Positions 1-12,510 of a DNA stretch of 64,000 nt are shown in pieces; position 1 is the first letter of the stretch, and each line of letters opens with the position of its first letter. The stretch is taken from the NCBI GenBank assembly GCA_019155185.1, contig CM032798.1:1849501-1913500 (forward strand), given 5' to 3'. A program made the position numbers and the translations under genes. This DNA is from Beaufortia kweichowensis (taxonomy: Eukaryota > Chordata > Actinopteri > Cypriniformes > Gastromyzontidae). Under the pieces are notes generated by a model, which was not told the DNA's origin, ran no database searches, and worked only from the letters and a program-made list of their open reading frames with translations.

Positions 1-1273
1 TAGGCGAAGCCAATTTTGTTCAGTCCATCAACTCATTTCTCTGATTGGTGATAAAATCTTCTCGCCTTCGGTCTTGTCAACATCGGTCAGATAAGCGACC
101 CCCCTCGGATAGGCTCACCAGAATCTCACATATCCCTAGTGAAACGTTCATAAAGAGTGAAATAAAAACAAAAAGTGGTACTCGGAAGACAACTTTAAAG
201 TTAAATTCATGTAAAGTTGCTGTCAAGGTAAAGCTCTGCTTAAATTTCAGGAACACAATCATTGAATATCACCAGATGTAATTATACGCTTCCTCCACAG
301 CCATTGTAACAATAGTTTTTTGCATGACTTGTTCTCATTATAATTGAAAAACCCCAAAGCACCAAAACATTAATGAGTTCACTAATCATTGAGGATCTAT
401 TATGCTATTCGTCAGTAAAACCGATGTTTAACATTACACAAATTAATAACACAAGCACAACGTTACAGACATGGATCCATCCACGAATAAAACATCCATC
501 ACGTACGTTCGCATCATTTGATCCGATACCCTAATCTATAGTTAGAACCTCCGTGCAACCGTTCTGATCCGACTTCACGCCACCTGACCGCCGGCTCTCA
601 TCTCAAAGATTCCTCACCCTGAAACTCAAACTGACGGCTTGAGGCGACACCAACTCCAAAGTTTTTTGAGGCCACCAGGCTATCCGAGATCGACTGTAAC
701 AAAATACGTTTCAAACATGGTTGACTTCCAATATTGCTCATAAACTTCTACAGACTAGAAGACAGTCTGTAAACCAGAAATAGATTATTTTAACAAGTTT
801 AGTGTCAGGACTTAAGATAATGTTGTCAGCGTTGGATTGTAAGAGCTTCACAGGCGCTATAATTAAGTGGAAGCAGACGCTTGGGTCAGCGCACCCAACG
901 GAGGGTTAGCTTTTCTTCACAACATTCTTTGTTTGTACATTGTAAAGCAACATGCAAGTGTTGACACATGACACACACTGGATGGTATGAGGGTATGCTC
1001 GCTCCTATTCTTTTTTTGGGTACTACATGAATTGCTCGGTTTTCTATGTATACAGTGTACTTTCCAATTTACTGCTTGATTTTTTATATAGCGTGTGGGT
1101 TTACATAATAACATATGTTTCTCTTATAGCATGTGGGTTGTGCTGTCTGTAATTTGTGCGGCAGATCTAGTAAATCTCCTCTCACAGTATATTTCTATAT
1201 GGATGAAATGACAAACAAAACTCGACTTCCATCACAACAACTACGATAATAAAAAAGCTGTGAAACTCCCTAC

Positions 1274-1370
1274 CTGCACACAGATCTGTGTTCCTCGGCT
1301 TCTCTCAGGTTGTGCTCTGGCCTCTTCTGATATTTGAGTGCTGCCTCCAAGTTGTCCAAGGTAATAAATC
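1274..1370 (-). other. Weak candidate internal exon of the second minus-strand gene
   Basis: Donor GTGCAG/GTAGGG at 1273. Acceptor is either the weak CTCAAAG at 1371-1377 or GGCAG at 1341-1345; both keep the same frame. Entered in phase 1 it reads GFITLDNLEAALKYQKRPEH, NLREAEEHRSVC and leaves in phase 2. All three frames are open across 97 nt, so frame evidence is weak. A (CA)n tract in place of a pyrimidine tract weakens it further. Confidence 0.2.
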
Positions 1371-1378
1371 CTTTGAGC

Positions 1379-1400
1379 CGTGTGTGTGTGTGTGTGTGTC
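1379..1400. repeat. (TG)n microsatellite
   Basis: About ten TG units. Lies where the pyrimidine tract of the weak 1274-1370 exon candidate would be. Confidence 0.9.
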
Positions 1401-2590
1401 TCTAATACTATCCCCTATGCACTCAACCTTGGCTTCCACCAAAATAAGGTTTGCTTTTTCAAAGGGAGGGTCTGTGGGACGTTTTAACAACTCCTTGCTA
1501 TTGACACCTCATATAACATACAATGACTTTTGAAACGATCTAGTTCAGCCTAATATTATCAGAGACGTGTACACATAAAGATTAATGATGTGGTTATGTA
1601 AACTGGGAACACTTTTTATAGGAACGACAAGTACACAATGGGGAACTTCTCTGTGGTTTTCTAGACTACAATATTATAAATATTACTTATGTCTCGGAGA
1701 TCCTCTCCTGAGAAATCTCCTAGTTTCAAAAAACAAGAATGTCACAAAAATATTTAGATTTGCTTAAGTCTGCATTCAAACATCAGATTTAATAATACTA
1801 TAAATAAAAATTCATACAATTGCTTTAAAAAATAGAATTATCTGATTTATGCTTAATAAAATCCTAATATGATCATTTTTCCTAGTTGATAATACAACAA
1901 CTGAGATCTGAGAAGTAGGAAGTCTCTTAATCCTCATAAAGCATTAAAGACTTTCCGATTAACAATGTTCAGCTAGCGTAATTATTACCAAACGGTGCAT
2001 TGCCCGTTGCTTTATCCTAAGCTTTTGCTAAACCACAATGCATATAAACAGCATTAACTAACCGCACAAATCTAAAATAACTAGATCATAAACAGAAACG
2101 CAGAAAATGTTATTACATCTCAGCAGTAACAGAAAACTTTGATGTCATTTCCCTGCAAAACAAAACAATAAAGAAATCGTTTGCGATTCGACCCACTTGG
2201 CAAAAACTGTGTGTGATATTCAATGTCACCGATAAAATGAAACGTTTTACGTTCCTCCAGCTACATGGAGAGCATGCAGTGATCTAAAACAGCCAAAGTC
2301 AAAGTGTTCTGACTGCAATTTACCATTACAAGCACCACTACATGCACTGGGTGCTCGGTCAAAACAATTACAGGCTTTAAAACATAGTCCTCCTGTTCTG
2401 GACTCCATTACAAAGTCCTATTTCATCGAGCAGATTTGTAATATATCATCAGTGATGTGATAACCGCAGCAGCAGTTAAGAACCGATCGCAGCATGTTTC
2501 TACATTATAAATAAGTCCTGCAGCAAAATCCATTATGAGAAAACACATTTACTGTCAATGAAATAAAGGCTAATAAAGCCTGATGCATAC

Positions 2591-2665
2591 CTAATGAATC
2601 TATGCGTATGTAGGGTCCATGGGACGAATGGTCAACGTTTTGCTGGTTTGCTGGGCAGTTATCTC
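2591..2665 (-). other. Weak candidate internal exon of the second minus-strand gene
   Basis: Pyrimidine-rich tract then a NAGNAG acceptor (ACCAGCAG at 2673-2666), 75 nt, then donor TTAG/GTATGC at 2590. When entered in phase 1, as the 9025 exon requires, it is open throughout (DNCPANQQNVDHSSHGPYIR, IDSL) and leaves in phase 1. Only this frame stays open; the other two have stops. No family recognised, and it may be chance. Confidence 0.25.
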
Positions 2666-3731
2666 CTGCTGGTATAAGCAAAAAGCACAGAATGTGATAA
2701 TGTTTTTCACTTAACAGTCACTGAAAAGCAACCAATTGACATAAACCACTGAATGCACCTGTGCCGGAATGAACGGCCATGTTATAACACAAATAAATTC
2801 CTGTGTTTCACCTTTATATTCTCTGAGGTCACTTCCTGTGTGCTTGGAATTGTACCCAATACTTGAATTTCTATTGAAATGACTTGCTGGATATTCAGAG
2901 CAACTCGATAAATGTTTATCCCAAGCACGTAAAGGCTAACCTGCAGTACGGGGAAAGACAGCTAATCCTTTTGGAGCCGCGAACGACAAAGGTCACTGTT
3001 TTTATTACCAGCTCATTAAACTGCACCGTGGCCTTGCAACTTGGTCTACAAATGGAAGCCTGTCAAACGGTGACATTGTGCACTGAGCAAAGTTATGCAG
3101 GGAAGAATCAGATTCTCTCTCGATGAGTGATTTATTGTCATTACCAGGGAGCGATCACTAGCAACAACACGTCATGTTAAGTATACACACCCTTGTATAG
3201 ACCCTGTACAAAGAGACCAGGAGAACAGGATCATGATGTAAGGAACATCTGGATGAATGTTGGTGTTAATTATTGTTTTGACGTCTGGGAAACGTAATAT
3301 AATAGAGCAATACTAAATAGCATACAGTAGATATTTCTCAAGTTTACTTTCCCTTAGTGCTTAATATAGTGTGTCGCCTTCCTTGAATGTTTGCACCTTT
3401 TGCGAGCGTGAGAATCAAATCTCAACAGTCACCGTTGGACAGAAGGAAGCTGGAAAACAAAAGATTGAGGAGAGCAGCTTCACTTTTAAGATTAAAGCAG
3501 GGACGTCTAGCACAAAACACAGAACCATTGGTACTGGTCATTAAACATTGAGAAATATACATGCAATACAGTATTATTTGTGTAAATACAGTTATTCTTT
3601 TGTCTTGAGAAAAACATGTAACTATAATTTATGTGAAATAAAGTACAATTCTGACGTCACGTGTGACAACATGCTGTTCAAGGACTCCATCTCACGAAAT
3701 GTCCATAAATCTTCCACATTTATGTTTAAAT

Positions 3732-3893
3732 AAAAATAACTATTTGATGTTCTTTGAGGAGTCGTCTCTTCTCCTTTTGTTGGGTGTTATTGCTTCTGGT
3801 TTGTGTATTTAATTCTACAAACAGAAATTCTACAAAGTATGTTGCTTCTCAAAAATGTGTGTTCTTTTTTGTCACATCCATAACTTGTGTATG
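3732..3893 (+). repeat. Dispersed repeat, copy 1
   Basis: Shares ACTATTTGATGTTCTTTGAG, ATTGCTTCTGGTTTGTGTAT, CTCAAAAATGTG and TTTTTTGTCACATCCATAAC with a second copy at 38985-39140, same orientation. No coding potential or recognised family. Confidence 0.7.
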
Positions 3894-5165
3894 TTTTCAT
3901 TTTTATAAATAGATAACTTGTGTATAGACTGATATTTTCCTGACGTCTGGACTCTAACAACAACGCTTTAGTGAAATATAAACAGATTATTAAGTATATT
4001 GGTAATAAATATATTCTGTGAGAATTATATTTCTAAGTTTTGACTGTAAATATCATTGTCCATAACACTAGAATTGCCCATGTGCCATTTAAAGAAAAGG
4101 CCCTATTGGCTTGCATAACAACATGTTAGTTTCCACATGGAGTACGGCACCTTCACATCATCATTTAAATGTATGGCAATGAAACTGATGGCCTGAAAAC
4201 AGAGCCGTCTTAAAACTCCCCTGTAAATATTTGCACTTTCAGTGATGCTGTGCTTTAACAAGTTTCCTTTCATAAACAATCTGAGCACACACAGCTGGTA
4301 GTAAATGAACAATGTTCAGAGAATCAAAGCATTGCCAAGCAATGAATGTCAGTTTTAAGACTGTAATGCTAATGCGCCAATGTGACAAACTGTGTAATAA
4401 AATCAGAAAGGAACTCTTCTAAATTGCTGTCTATTTTTCTTTGTTATTCTGTTCATATAAAAATGATATCACAGATATAATCATAGTCTTGTTTTCTAGT
4501 TAAAAGCACATTTTTAGAAAATGCATCCTGAATATGCAAAACATCCATTTTATCTCGAGGAACTGGCAGGTTTTTCTTTTATTTCTGTGAAACCAAGCCT
4601 TCATATCCTAAACATTTTTGTTTCTCAAGGCAATTTATCTTGTTTTAATGATGTTCAAATATTTTTTATGGAAAAAATAAACATAATTCATTAAGATTAT
4701 GTTAAATTCTAAAAGAAATGAATGATGTTAATATGAAAGCCACATTACTTTGCAAAGTCAAACACAAAATGTAGATACATGAAATTCCTTCAATTAAATT
4801 ACGTTTGCTAATTATGAAAACATTCTGAGAAGCAGTTTGAAAAAAGCATTTGAAGAATTTTTTCTTACTGAATAACAAACACTTTAAATAGAAAAATATC
4901 AGGCAAGCTGCATTGCATTAATAAAAAAAACATGACATTAATATACAATAACAATTCATTTTGCAGATGCTTTTATTCAAAACGAATGAGAGAGCATTTA
5001 GACAGCACAGCATAATATACAAAAACTATTAAACACAGAATATAACTTTTGTGTAATTATGTCATTCATGCATTATTCTCCATCGCCTTCTCACTTGTTA
5101 ATTATTTACAACATCTGAAGGAAGTGAAAAAGTCAATTATTTTTTCCCAGGGTGTTAATCTGTGC

Positions 5166-5265
5166 TGCATATGCAAATGAGGAAGGAAGTGAAAACCCTG
5201 ATTTCAATGTGTTAGCCAATCGTCGATATGCAAATGGGGCGATTAGTCTTGTGCATTTATATCCA
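5166..5265 (+). promoter_or_regulatory. Two octamers, CCAAT and TATA-like site
   Basis: ATGCAAAT occurs at 5171-5178 and again at 5228-5235, each preceded by a similar ATATGCAAATG context. CCAAT lies between them at 5216-5220, and CATTTATATCC about 20 nt after the second octamer. Octamer plus TATA at this spacing is the layout of immunoglobulin V and some histone promoters, but no such gene follows. Confidence 0.3.
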
Positions 5266-6584
5266 AAAAAAGCAGAAAATCAAGTCACTGAAAGGTTGCA
5301 CATATTTAATCCCTGTGTTCATTTGAGATTTGCTACAGTCTTTATGTTTGGGGTCACAGAGACTGCAAGGATTCTTCAATGTTAAATATGTTTTATATTT
5401 AAAGGGCCCTGGGGGTCTCCCAGAACACAAACAGAATATTAGGGTTAGGAAAGTTACAAGTATCATTTATGAACCAAGAATATAAATGAGAACACATGAG
5501 ATGATGGTGTTAGAGAAAGCAGGCTATAAGTGTAATTCAAGTATTAGTCATGACTTACTACTTTTTAAATTATATTCTCATCTCATTCTTCAGGTGCATT
5601 TCAACAGCTTTATTCTAGATCCATAAAACTAAATCATTCTGTTCAAAACTTCAATGCTTTTCTCATTTCCAAAAAAATTGGATCTCTAAGCCCCGTCATG
5701 TAATCCTGTTAAACGTACATTCAATAATATTACAGAAAATATTTACAGTCAGTGAATGATATGCTAAACTTGAGGCTAAAGAATGCTCAGACATTTGCAT
5801 ACAGTGACTCATCTTACAATCTATAGAAACCCAATTTTATGGATCTCATATACGCATATCCTCTCCGTCACATCCTCTCACTCATAATTTACACTTTTAC
5901 TCCTTTGGCACCATTATCAAGGCTGTGAAAAAAGAGATATAAGCATGCTTTCCATCACAAGCTGTAATCACATGTAAGTGACTTAAATATATCTGAAAGC
6001 AGAGTTATGAATACTCAATTAAGCTTCCAAGAGTTGTGCTGCACTTCCAAGGCTTTTTGTTTTGTTTTATTTTGCTCCAATGGCCCAGAAAATCAAAGAC
6101 TTGCAGGGAACAACTATACATACACCTTTTATTTTACAACAAGGTTACAATGCACTTTTGGCTTTAAAGGAAGCAATTGGTTTTCTAGTTTGTAGCTGTC
6201 TCCGGACGTGAGTTATAAGCAACGGTTGGGACGAGATCACTACCAAAGCCTTTTAAGTGACAAAAGGTCACCCATTCGAGCCCTAACACAGGACATCTGA
6301 TTTATAGCTCCTTCACAGCAGCTATTCGAAAACAGCAAGCACAGAGCACAACCCCAGACAGCATGTAAATCTGAGGTTATTTTCGGAGAAGACCTCATTA
6401 AATGACTGGCTGTGGAGAGGTTACTGGAAGGTGGGAAAGTCTGTCACATACACACTGACTTAAGGTAATCTGGATTTATTGACACCCCACAGTGCTGTGA
6501 TTGAAGGCACATTGTCATCATTGTAGCCTATATGTGATAATAACCAACGGGCTTAATAGAATACAAATGTTCATGTTCTCTTTG

Positions 6585-6800
6585 TATAATAGGGTTAAAC
6601 CCAAAAGTTGGTTTAAATTAGCATAGAAAATACCTATATTTGACCAAACAGTAGGTTGAAACAACCCATCAAAGGTTAATTGGGTTTCATTTCCATTTTA
6701 TGTTGTATGCAGAGCTGTACAATTTAGGCATTTCCATTTCATTTAAACCAACGTTTGGGTTTATCCATATTTTACCCTTCCATGGGTTGAAACAAGCCAG
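6585..6800. mobile_element. MITE-like element with imperfect terminal inverted repeats
   Basis: Left end AGGGTTAAACCCAAAAGTTG and GTTTAAAT; right end ATTTAAACCAACGTTTGGG and TTTA...TTTACCC, its imperfect reverse complement. Internal GGTTGAAACAACCCA is itself palindromic. No coding capacity. Family name not assigned. Confidence 0.6.
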
Positions 6801-8194
6801 CAATTTTTAGAAGTAGATCAGATAAAAAACCTTGCAGAAACAGACCAGATAAAATAAAATAAAAAACCTTCTCTAAAAGTTTCTTAAGATACCAACATAC
6901 TAAAAAAATCGGATTAGAATATAAACCCTATTATTTCTAAGCAAACTGTTTCAAGGCAAATTATATGAGCTGTACTACTATAATACATTTTAATAGCTCT
7001 GTACTCATACTCCACATCAATTATCTCATTTGCTTCTATTTTCTGAACTCCCTGGATTTCCATTAGTCCTCCTGAGCGATGAAAGAGCAACCTGAGAAGC
7101 ACAAATTTTCCTCTAGGGGTTTTCTGTTTATGCCACTCTAAATAAGGATTTTTATGTATAAATTGGCAGCTTAACACTCAACGGGAAAACCATTCAGGAT
7201 GGAACCCCTCTGTCTCCCATAGAAAGCATTAAAGAAATAATGTAATATTTCCTAATAAACATTTTTGTGTGTCACTTTAATAAGTCACAACAGTATTGTA
7301 AATGCATACAGCATGGACAGCATTTGGGGAGAAAATAGCATATGTGCGTGACGAAACGTCAACAGCTTATCTGTGAATTTCAGCAAGTGAGAGTAAACTT
7401 TCAGAATCGCCGTCTCTTGCAGTTATAAATACATCATGTCACACATGCAAATATTTCTGAACGAAACACGACAGTACTGCTGTCTTTATCTGATTATCTA
7501 AAACAAACCAGCATCAACTTTAAGCACAATCACATATTCTAAACAAAAATAAACATTTTCTTCAGCAATTCATTTCCAAACCAAAACTATTATTCACCTC
7601 CCTCATACTGGATTAATTGCTTACTCATTTGTTCAAACCGAAGCATGTGAAATTGCTGCAATTTTGTGTTGAGAAAGATGATATTAGTCAAAATTGTTTT
7701 AGGTTTGGCTCTCAAGTCTGTCTCAGTTTCTCAGCGGTGTTTATGTTGGAAATCAAGTTCAAGAGTCTATTAAGCAGGTCTCCCATGGCTAAATGATAAC
7801 CAGAGCGAGAATATTAGAAGGCCTCCAGCAGGTCAAAGCCTGATTCATATGAAACTACAACGTGTGTGGAAATAATTCAAGTCTTCCCAAAATCAATCAT
7901 TAGTCTATGACTGTTTCTTTCACATTTGCCAAGTGATTTTCTGCTGTTCTGTAAGCGGTCTCTTGAATCCGCCATAAATATTTAAATTAAACCAAAGTAG
8001 AAAACAGGTCACCTTTGAAATGTTACTTATCATCATACCGTCCTACATATTAAGCAAAAATATGGTAAAATGTTGCTGGCAGGGCCATTAAAAATACAGT
8101 TTTTCACACATTTCATGATGTGGATCAAACTACTGCATGTGTCAGACCCATTTCTCAGACTTTAAAACATATGTAAGAACATCTTCCTTTTAAA

Positions 8195-8875
8195 AGTAAA
8201 TTAATAAATGAGGATACAGTGAGCTAACCCTTAGAAAAAAATAACCATGATTTTACTATAGTAAACCACATTATATGCAGACTGATTATCATTTGAACTT
8301 TTCATAGTTTTACTACAAATATCATGGTTCAACTATGGTTACTATAGACAGACAATGGTAAATTTGTGGGTACTATGGTTTTACTACAAACCCTATATGA
8401 TACAGTAAAAAATACTGTAGTATACTTACAGTAAACTGTAGAAAATTGTGGTATACTGTAGTACATTTCAGTTAAATTTTCAGTCAAAACTTGAAATGTA
8501 TTTATCACCAATATATTGAACCATCTGTTGCTACAGCCCAATGTTTACTACAAATAATTACTATAGTAAATACTAAAGTGTCCTACATTATTTTGATGTG
8601 GTAAATACCATAGTAAAACTAAAGTTACTAAAACCATGGTTGTTTTTGTAATGGAAGGTTGATATGTAAACAATATTAAAAATAAATTAATAAATGAGGA
8701 TACAGTGAGCTAACCCTTAGAAAAAAATAACCATGATTTTACTATAGTAAACCATGTTTTATGCAGTAAATATGGTGGTAAATACCATAGTAAAACTAAA
8801 GTTACTAAAACCATGGTTGTTTTTGTAATGGAAGGTTGATACGTAAACCAATATTAAAAATATATAATAAAGGAC
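8195..8875. repeat. Duplicated CCATGGTT-type repeat block
   Basis: A segment beginning AATTAATAAATGAGGATACA is present at about 8199 and again at about 8685. A second segment beginning TAAATACCATAGTAAAACTA is present at about 8604 and 8790. Many short inverted matches (ACCATGATTTTACTATAGTA against TAGTAAAACTAAAGTTACTA, CCATGGTT) are typical of a teleost satellite or MITE family. Confidence 0.8.
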
Positions 8876-9024
8876 TACATATTTGTGATTTTCCATGACA
8901 TTTATGCTTCAGTAGGTGCGTGATCATCTTCCCGACCATCATGAACGAGCGGAAGAAGTCACGCGCATTCTACAGATTATCATCAATATAAACATTGATA
9001 AATGAATATCTAACATCCACTCAC

Positions 9025-9175
9025 CTGCGTTAAACTCCATTCTTCGATCGATCACAGACTCCTTGTCGTTCAGTCTTTCATTTGTGTCATAATTCTCCAC
9101 AGTCTGGATTTCCCTGATGCTCCAGAAACATTTAAAAGTCCCTCTTCACATGTTGAGGGAGTTTACTTTAAACTT
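9025..9175 (-). other. Candidate first exon of a second minus-strand gene
   Basis: Ends in CGCAG/GTGAGT (donor at 9024-9023), a near-perfect 5' splice site. It follows the promoter-like patch at 9181-9430. The minus-strand frame is open for 38 codons before the donor, and its only ATG (9040-9038, context AGAATGG, strong by Kozak rules) gives MEFNA plus one base (phase 1). The upper boundary is a guess set just below the CRE-like element. Product not recognised. It could also be a non-coding first exon. Confidence 0.4.
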
Positions 9176-9180
9176 GCTTT

Positions 9181-9430
9181 GATGACGTAACACCCGCGCG
9201 ACACTCAACACTTTTTTTACAGTAAATATTATTTTGAACATCGATAGTTTAACATCGATTATAATACACAATAGATGACGAAACAGGCCATTGTCTGTTT
9301 TTAGACATTTCATTTTGACCACATTTCACACACGCAGCTGTGACTGCGAAATATCGCGAGAAATAACAGCAGCTCACGCGAGATCTTTGATTGGTCTGCG
9401 CAGCGCTGCACTTCAAACAAACGCGCAGCA
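9181..9430 (-). promoter_or_regulatory. CpG-containing promoter-like patch
   Basis: In an AT-rich setting this stretch has clustered CpGs (CCCGCGCGAC, CTCACGCGAG, GCGCAGCGC). It also has a CRE-like TGACGTAA at 9183-9190, a TCGCGAGA half of the TCTCGCGAGA promoter motif at 9354-9361, and an inverted CCAAT box (ATTGG at 9390-9394, CCAAT on the minus strand). The patch lies directly upstream of a candidate first exon with an excellent donor on the minus strand. Which strand it drives, or whether both, is inferred. Confidence 0.5.
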
Positions 9431-10162
9431 AGGCAGCAGTATTGAGTCAGATCTGAACAGAAACCGTATTAAATGTGCTGTAGAAACATTGGAAACATTT
9501 TTGTTTACATACACAAATGTTATCAGTTATATTTACTATTTTAAGGCTTGTCTCTTGTCAGCTGTATCTAAATGCACTGCAGTTTTAATCAAGTAACTGC
9601 ACAATTAAACAACTTCTTAAAGAAAAACAGTGTACACTTGATCACATATTCAACACATATAAATAACATCCATATAAATCATGCTGTTATAAGAAACTTT
9701 AGAAAAATTAACGATTAACAGTTTTATTTTAGTAAAAGTAAAATAATCATGTTTTTTTTGGTACTGTAAATGAATTATTATTTATATTAATATAGTTTGA
9801 CTACAAATATCATGGATAAACTAATAAATATGTTAATATAGGTTTAAAACACAAAATGTTTAATATTAAATCATGGTAAAAGTTAATAAGAATATCCTTT
9901 GGGGGGAGATTGTGGGTATAGAAGGAACAGTTGTATAATGATGATATTCCTCTGATCTTCATGTTGCAACTGACACCAACCTTGAACACAGCCAAAAAAG
10001 CCTGTCACATTCTTAATAAGCCTGACAAACCACGTGTATCATATAAATGACTGCAAACATGCATTAGTTACAGATCTAAATATATTACGCCTTCAGCACG
10101 TCAGTCATGCATTAGTCCAAATTCATGCCCACCTGGAAGTGTAATCATCAGTGGGAGGAGCA

Positions 10163-10199
10163 TGTGAGTTTGTGGGATGGCCCGCATGGTATGTTCTGT
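10163..10199 (+). repeat. Exact 37-bp direct repeat, copy 1
   Basis: Begins TGTGAGTTTGTGGGATGGCC and ends TGGTATGTTCTGT; identical at all 37 positions to 10924-10960. The flanks are unrelated. Confidence 0.9.
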
Positions 10200-10923
10200 A
10201 CATCATGTGGGACGCTGATAAGTGAGATGTGTCTATTTACAGCTGCAGTCAATACGTTTCATTTTTCATTGGAATAGGAGACGCTGAAGCTGACTGATAT
10301 GCTACTTGCCTCACCGCAATGAGTTTTTCTTATACCCTTATGTTACTCTCTCCATTAGACAATCCTGATATTCAATCTTTTTCATGTCTTTTCTCATCTT
10401 AGGGGTCAAGTTCATTGCCGGGCTGTCTTGGTTGACTGTGAAACCTCCGGGGTTTAGCCAGACTCTTGCAAACATGTTAACTATGTTGACTTGATCCGGC
10501 AGTCATACTGCTGCATTGGTGTGGTGTCCGATTATTGTCACAAGATCCTGTGTTAAGACTTGAATTAATACTTTTAAAAGGTGAAAGATCACCGTGACAC
10601 GAGTGTATGTGAGAGAAATCAACACATGCTTGTGGTGATCAAATAAACAGCCTGGTGACATTACAGGACTGGTATGGTGCTAAGAGAAAGCCCTAGATGT
10701 GAACCACTAGACAACCCCATGGGCTTTCGTACTGTACTTTGATATATATGTTTAGTGTAAGAAGGTGACAATTGGACGGCATGTACAGTATAGGAAGTGT
10801 TTGATGAATGTACTGTACAGAAGAGGAAAAATAAACTGTGCATAGTGACAACCACTATGTTGTTATGTAACATAATATGATACATAGGTTGCATATTATT
10901 ATATTGAGTCATCAATATTATTT

Positions 10924-10960
10924 TGTGAGTTTGTGGGATGGCCCGCATGGTATGTTCTGT
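10924..10960 (+). repeat. Exact 37-bp direct repeat, copy 2
   Basis: Second identical copy, 761 bases after the first, same orientation. GC-richer than the AT-rich sequence around it. Confidence 0.9.
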
Positions 10961-12389
10961 TTCTTCATTTATTGTTAATATATTAATTGACAACTACTAA
11001 GTGCTTTCGTAATTTCTTAACAACTTCTATCGATGACTCAATGACCAATTTATTAAATGAATGGAAATGTATGACCTTTTGGAAAACAATTTAAACGCCT
11101 TCTGACAATTGCAGGTTGTACCGACCGTAAGGCACCAGTGGCCCGTGAATACAAATATGTTTTAATTACACTACTAATTTAGGAGATTGCTGGCCTGTAT
11201 CTTGCATTTGGCCCATTACTCGAACATCTTCCTATTTCCATCTTTCACTGTGTGTAAATTAACACTGTCACAACACCAACATGAAGTAATTTGCAGCGTG
11301 CAGCCCCCTAATCGAGATGTGATTACTGCTTATATCCCCGGGGGACTAGTGACAAGTGCACTGGTCAAAATTACCCACTCCCAATCTGCTGACAAGTAAA
11401 AAGCAAGAAATTACAGCAGATACTTCAGTGGCAGGCTGGGTGCTGGCTGTTAATCAAAACAACTGTGGTTCGCTCGTAATCCATCAAACAGCTGTGTTCA
11501 CCCGGGAGTATGGAGTTGGGAACGCGTCGGCCTCCCGAGGCTTTGACACAGCAGTCTGTTTTACATTCTCTACGGGCCAAAATCTGTAGGCTGCCTATGA
11601 TATTGACACAGAACATTGCTTATCAACTCAACTCATTTGTCATCTGATACAAAATATAAGTTGTCAAATATTATGTGCAAGACTGAACTGTCTTATGGTT
11701 CGTTTACACCAAAAATATTTCGGATAACTAGCAACTAGTGTTTTCAGTGGAAGCATTTACCGTAAGTATATTCTTAGACACAAGACAAGGTGTAGTGGTG
11801 TATTACTTTTATAAATGCTGAAATAAACAGTTCTTCTAAGTAATGTAGTCCATTACCTTGTTTACAATTGCCAAACAACAGCGACTCGTCGCATGTAAAA
11901 CTGTACATAATGTGCGGTTAGTGTGTGCATTTATCTCTTCTAGTTCTTTTGCAATATTGAATGTTAACTCACGTTTATTTTAATTTAGATTCTTTAAATT
12001 CTAGTTTAAAGTTTCACAGCACAGTAATGATCATACAGAAGCATGAGGTGACACTTATATTTTAGTAGAGCTGGGATTCAAATCAGCAGGATTCAGAGTC
12101 ATCATCTAATTCTTTCTGCTCAGCTACAAGACCAATGCTTTAATATGTGTAACTGGGGGGTGATTAGGACTGAATTTATGCTTTTGGAGAAATGAACAAT
12201 CCCCCAACTCCACTTGACCTAATTCTGCATTTTAACATCCCATTAATTTCTTCTACTCATTATCCGCTGGTTATTAATATGTGCAAAAACACCACATCTC
12301 TTTAAAGAGGAAATGTCTGAAAACCAAACCGAGTTACCTACTCAATCTTGTTTTTGTATGAAATGATAATTGTATGAAATAGTCTTTTT

Positions 12390-12510
12390 AAGGAGGCTAC
12401 ACTGGGTTATTATTTTTAGCCCAAACTGGGTAAAATATGGACCGAACACACTGTGGGTTTGATACAGCACTGCACAGGTTCATGTATAACCCATCATGTT
12501 TTGCAGCGTG
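12390..12510. mobile_element. Fragment of a GGGTT/AACCC fish repeat
   Basis: ACACTGGGTTATTATTTTTA and AGCCCAAACTGGGTAAAATA, then GTGGGTTTGATA and AACCCATCATGTTTTG resemble the repetitive CTGGGTTATTTTAACCC elements common in cyprinid DNA (from memory). Confidence 0.4.

Larger units (their letters stand above)
1..9024. other. Mostly non-coding sequence, possibly intronic to a second minus-strand gene
   Basis: Apart from the two weak exon candidates, this part holds repeats at 6585-6800 and 8195-8875, one copy of the dispersed repeat at 3732-3893, a (TG)n tract and the octamer cluster at 5171-5263. If the gene starting at about 9.17 kb is real, most of this is intron. A further exon-like stretch at about 615-690 (acceptor TTTTGTTACAG, donor CAGG/GTGAGG on the minus strand) does not fit the phase in a convincing way. 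Confidence 0.5.

Noticed and set aside
615..690. Exon-like stretch on the minus strand with acceptor TTTTGTTACAG and donor CAGG/GTGAGG
   Set aside because: The natural-looking frame (SISDSLVASKNFGVGVASS) does not match the phase left by the 1274-1370 candidate; the in-phase frame looks random. Kept only as a note.
6914..7177. Minus-strand frame of 87 codons with IQGVQKIEANEIIDVEYEY
   Set aside because: No donor after the plausible part and no recognised family; likely chance.
9291..9596. + strand frame of 101 codons at the CpG patch
   Set aside because: Composition of the first half reflects CpG richness and the second half is AT-rich; no domain. The patch is better read as a promoter.
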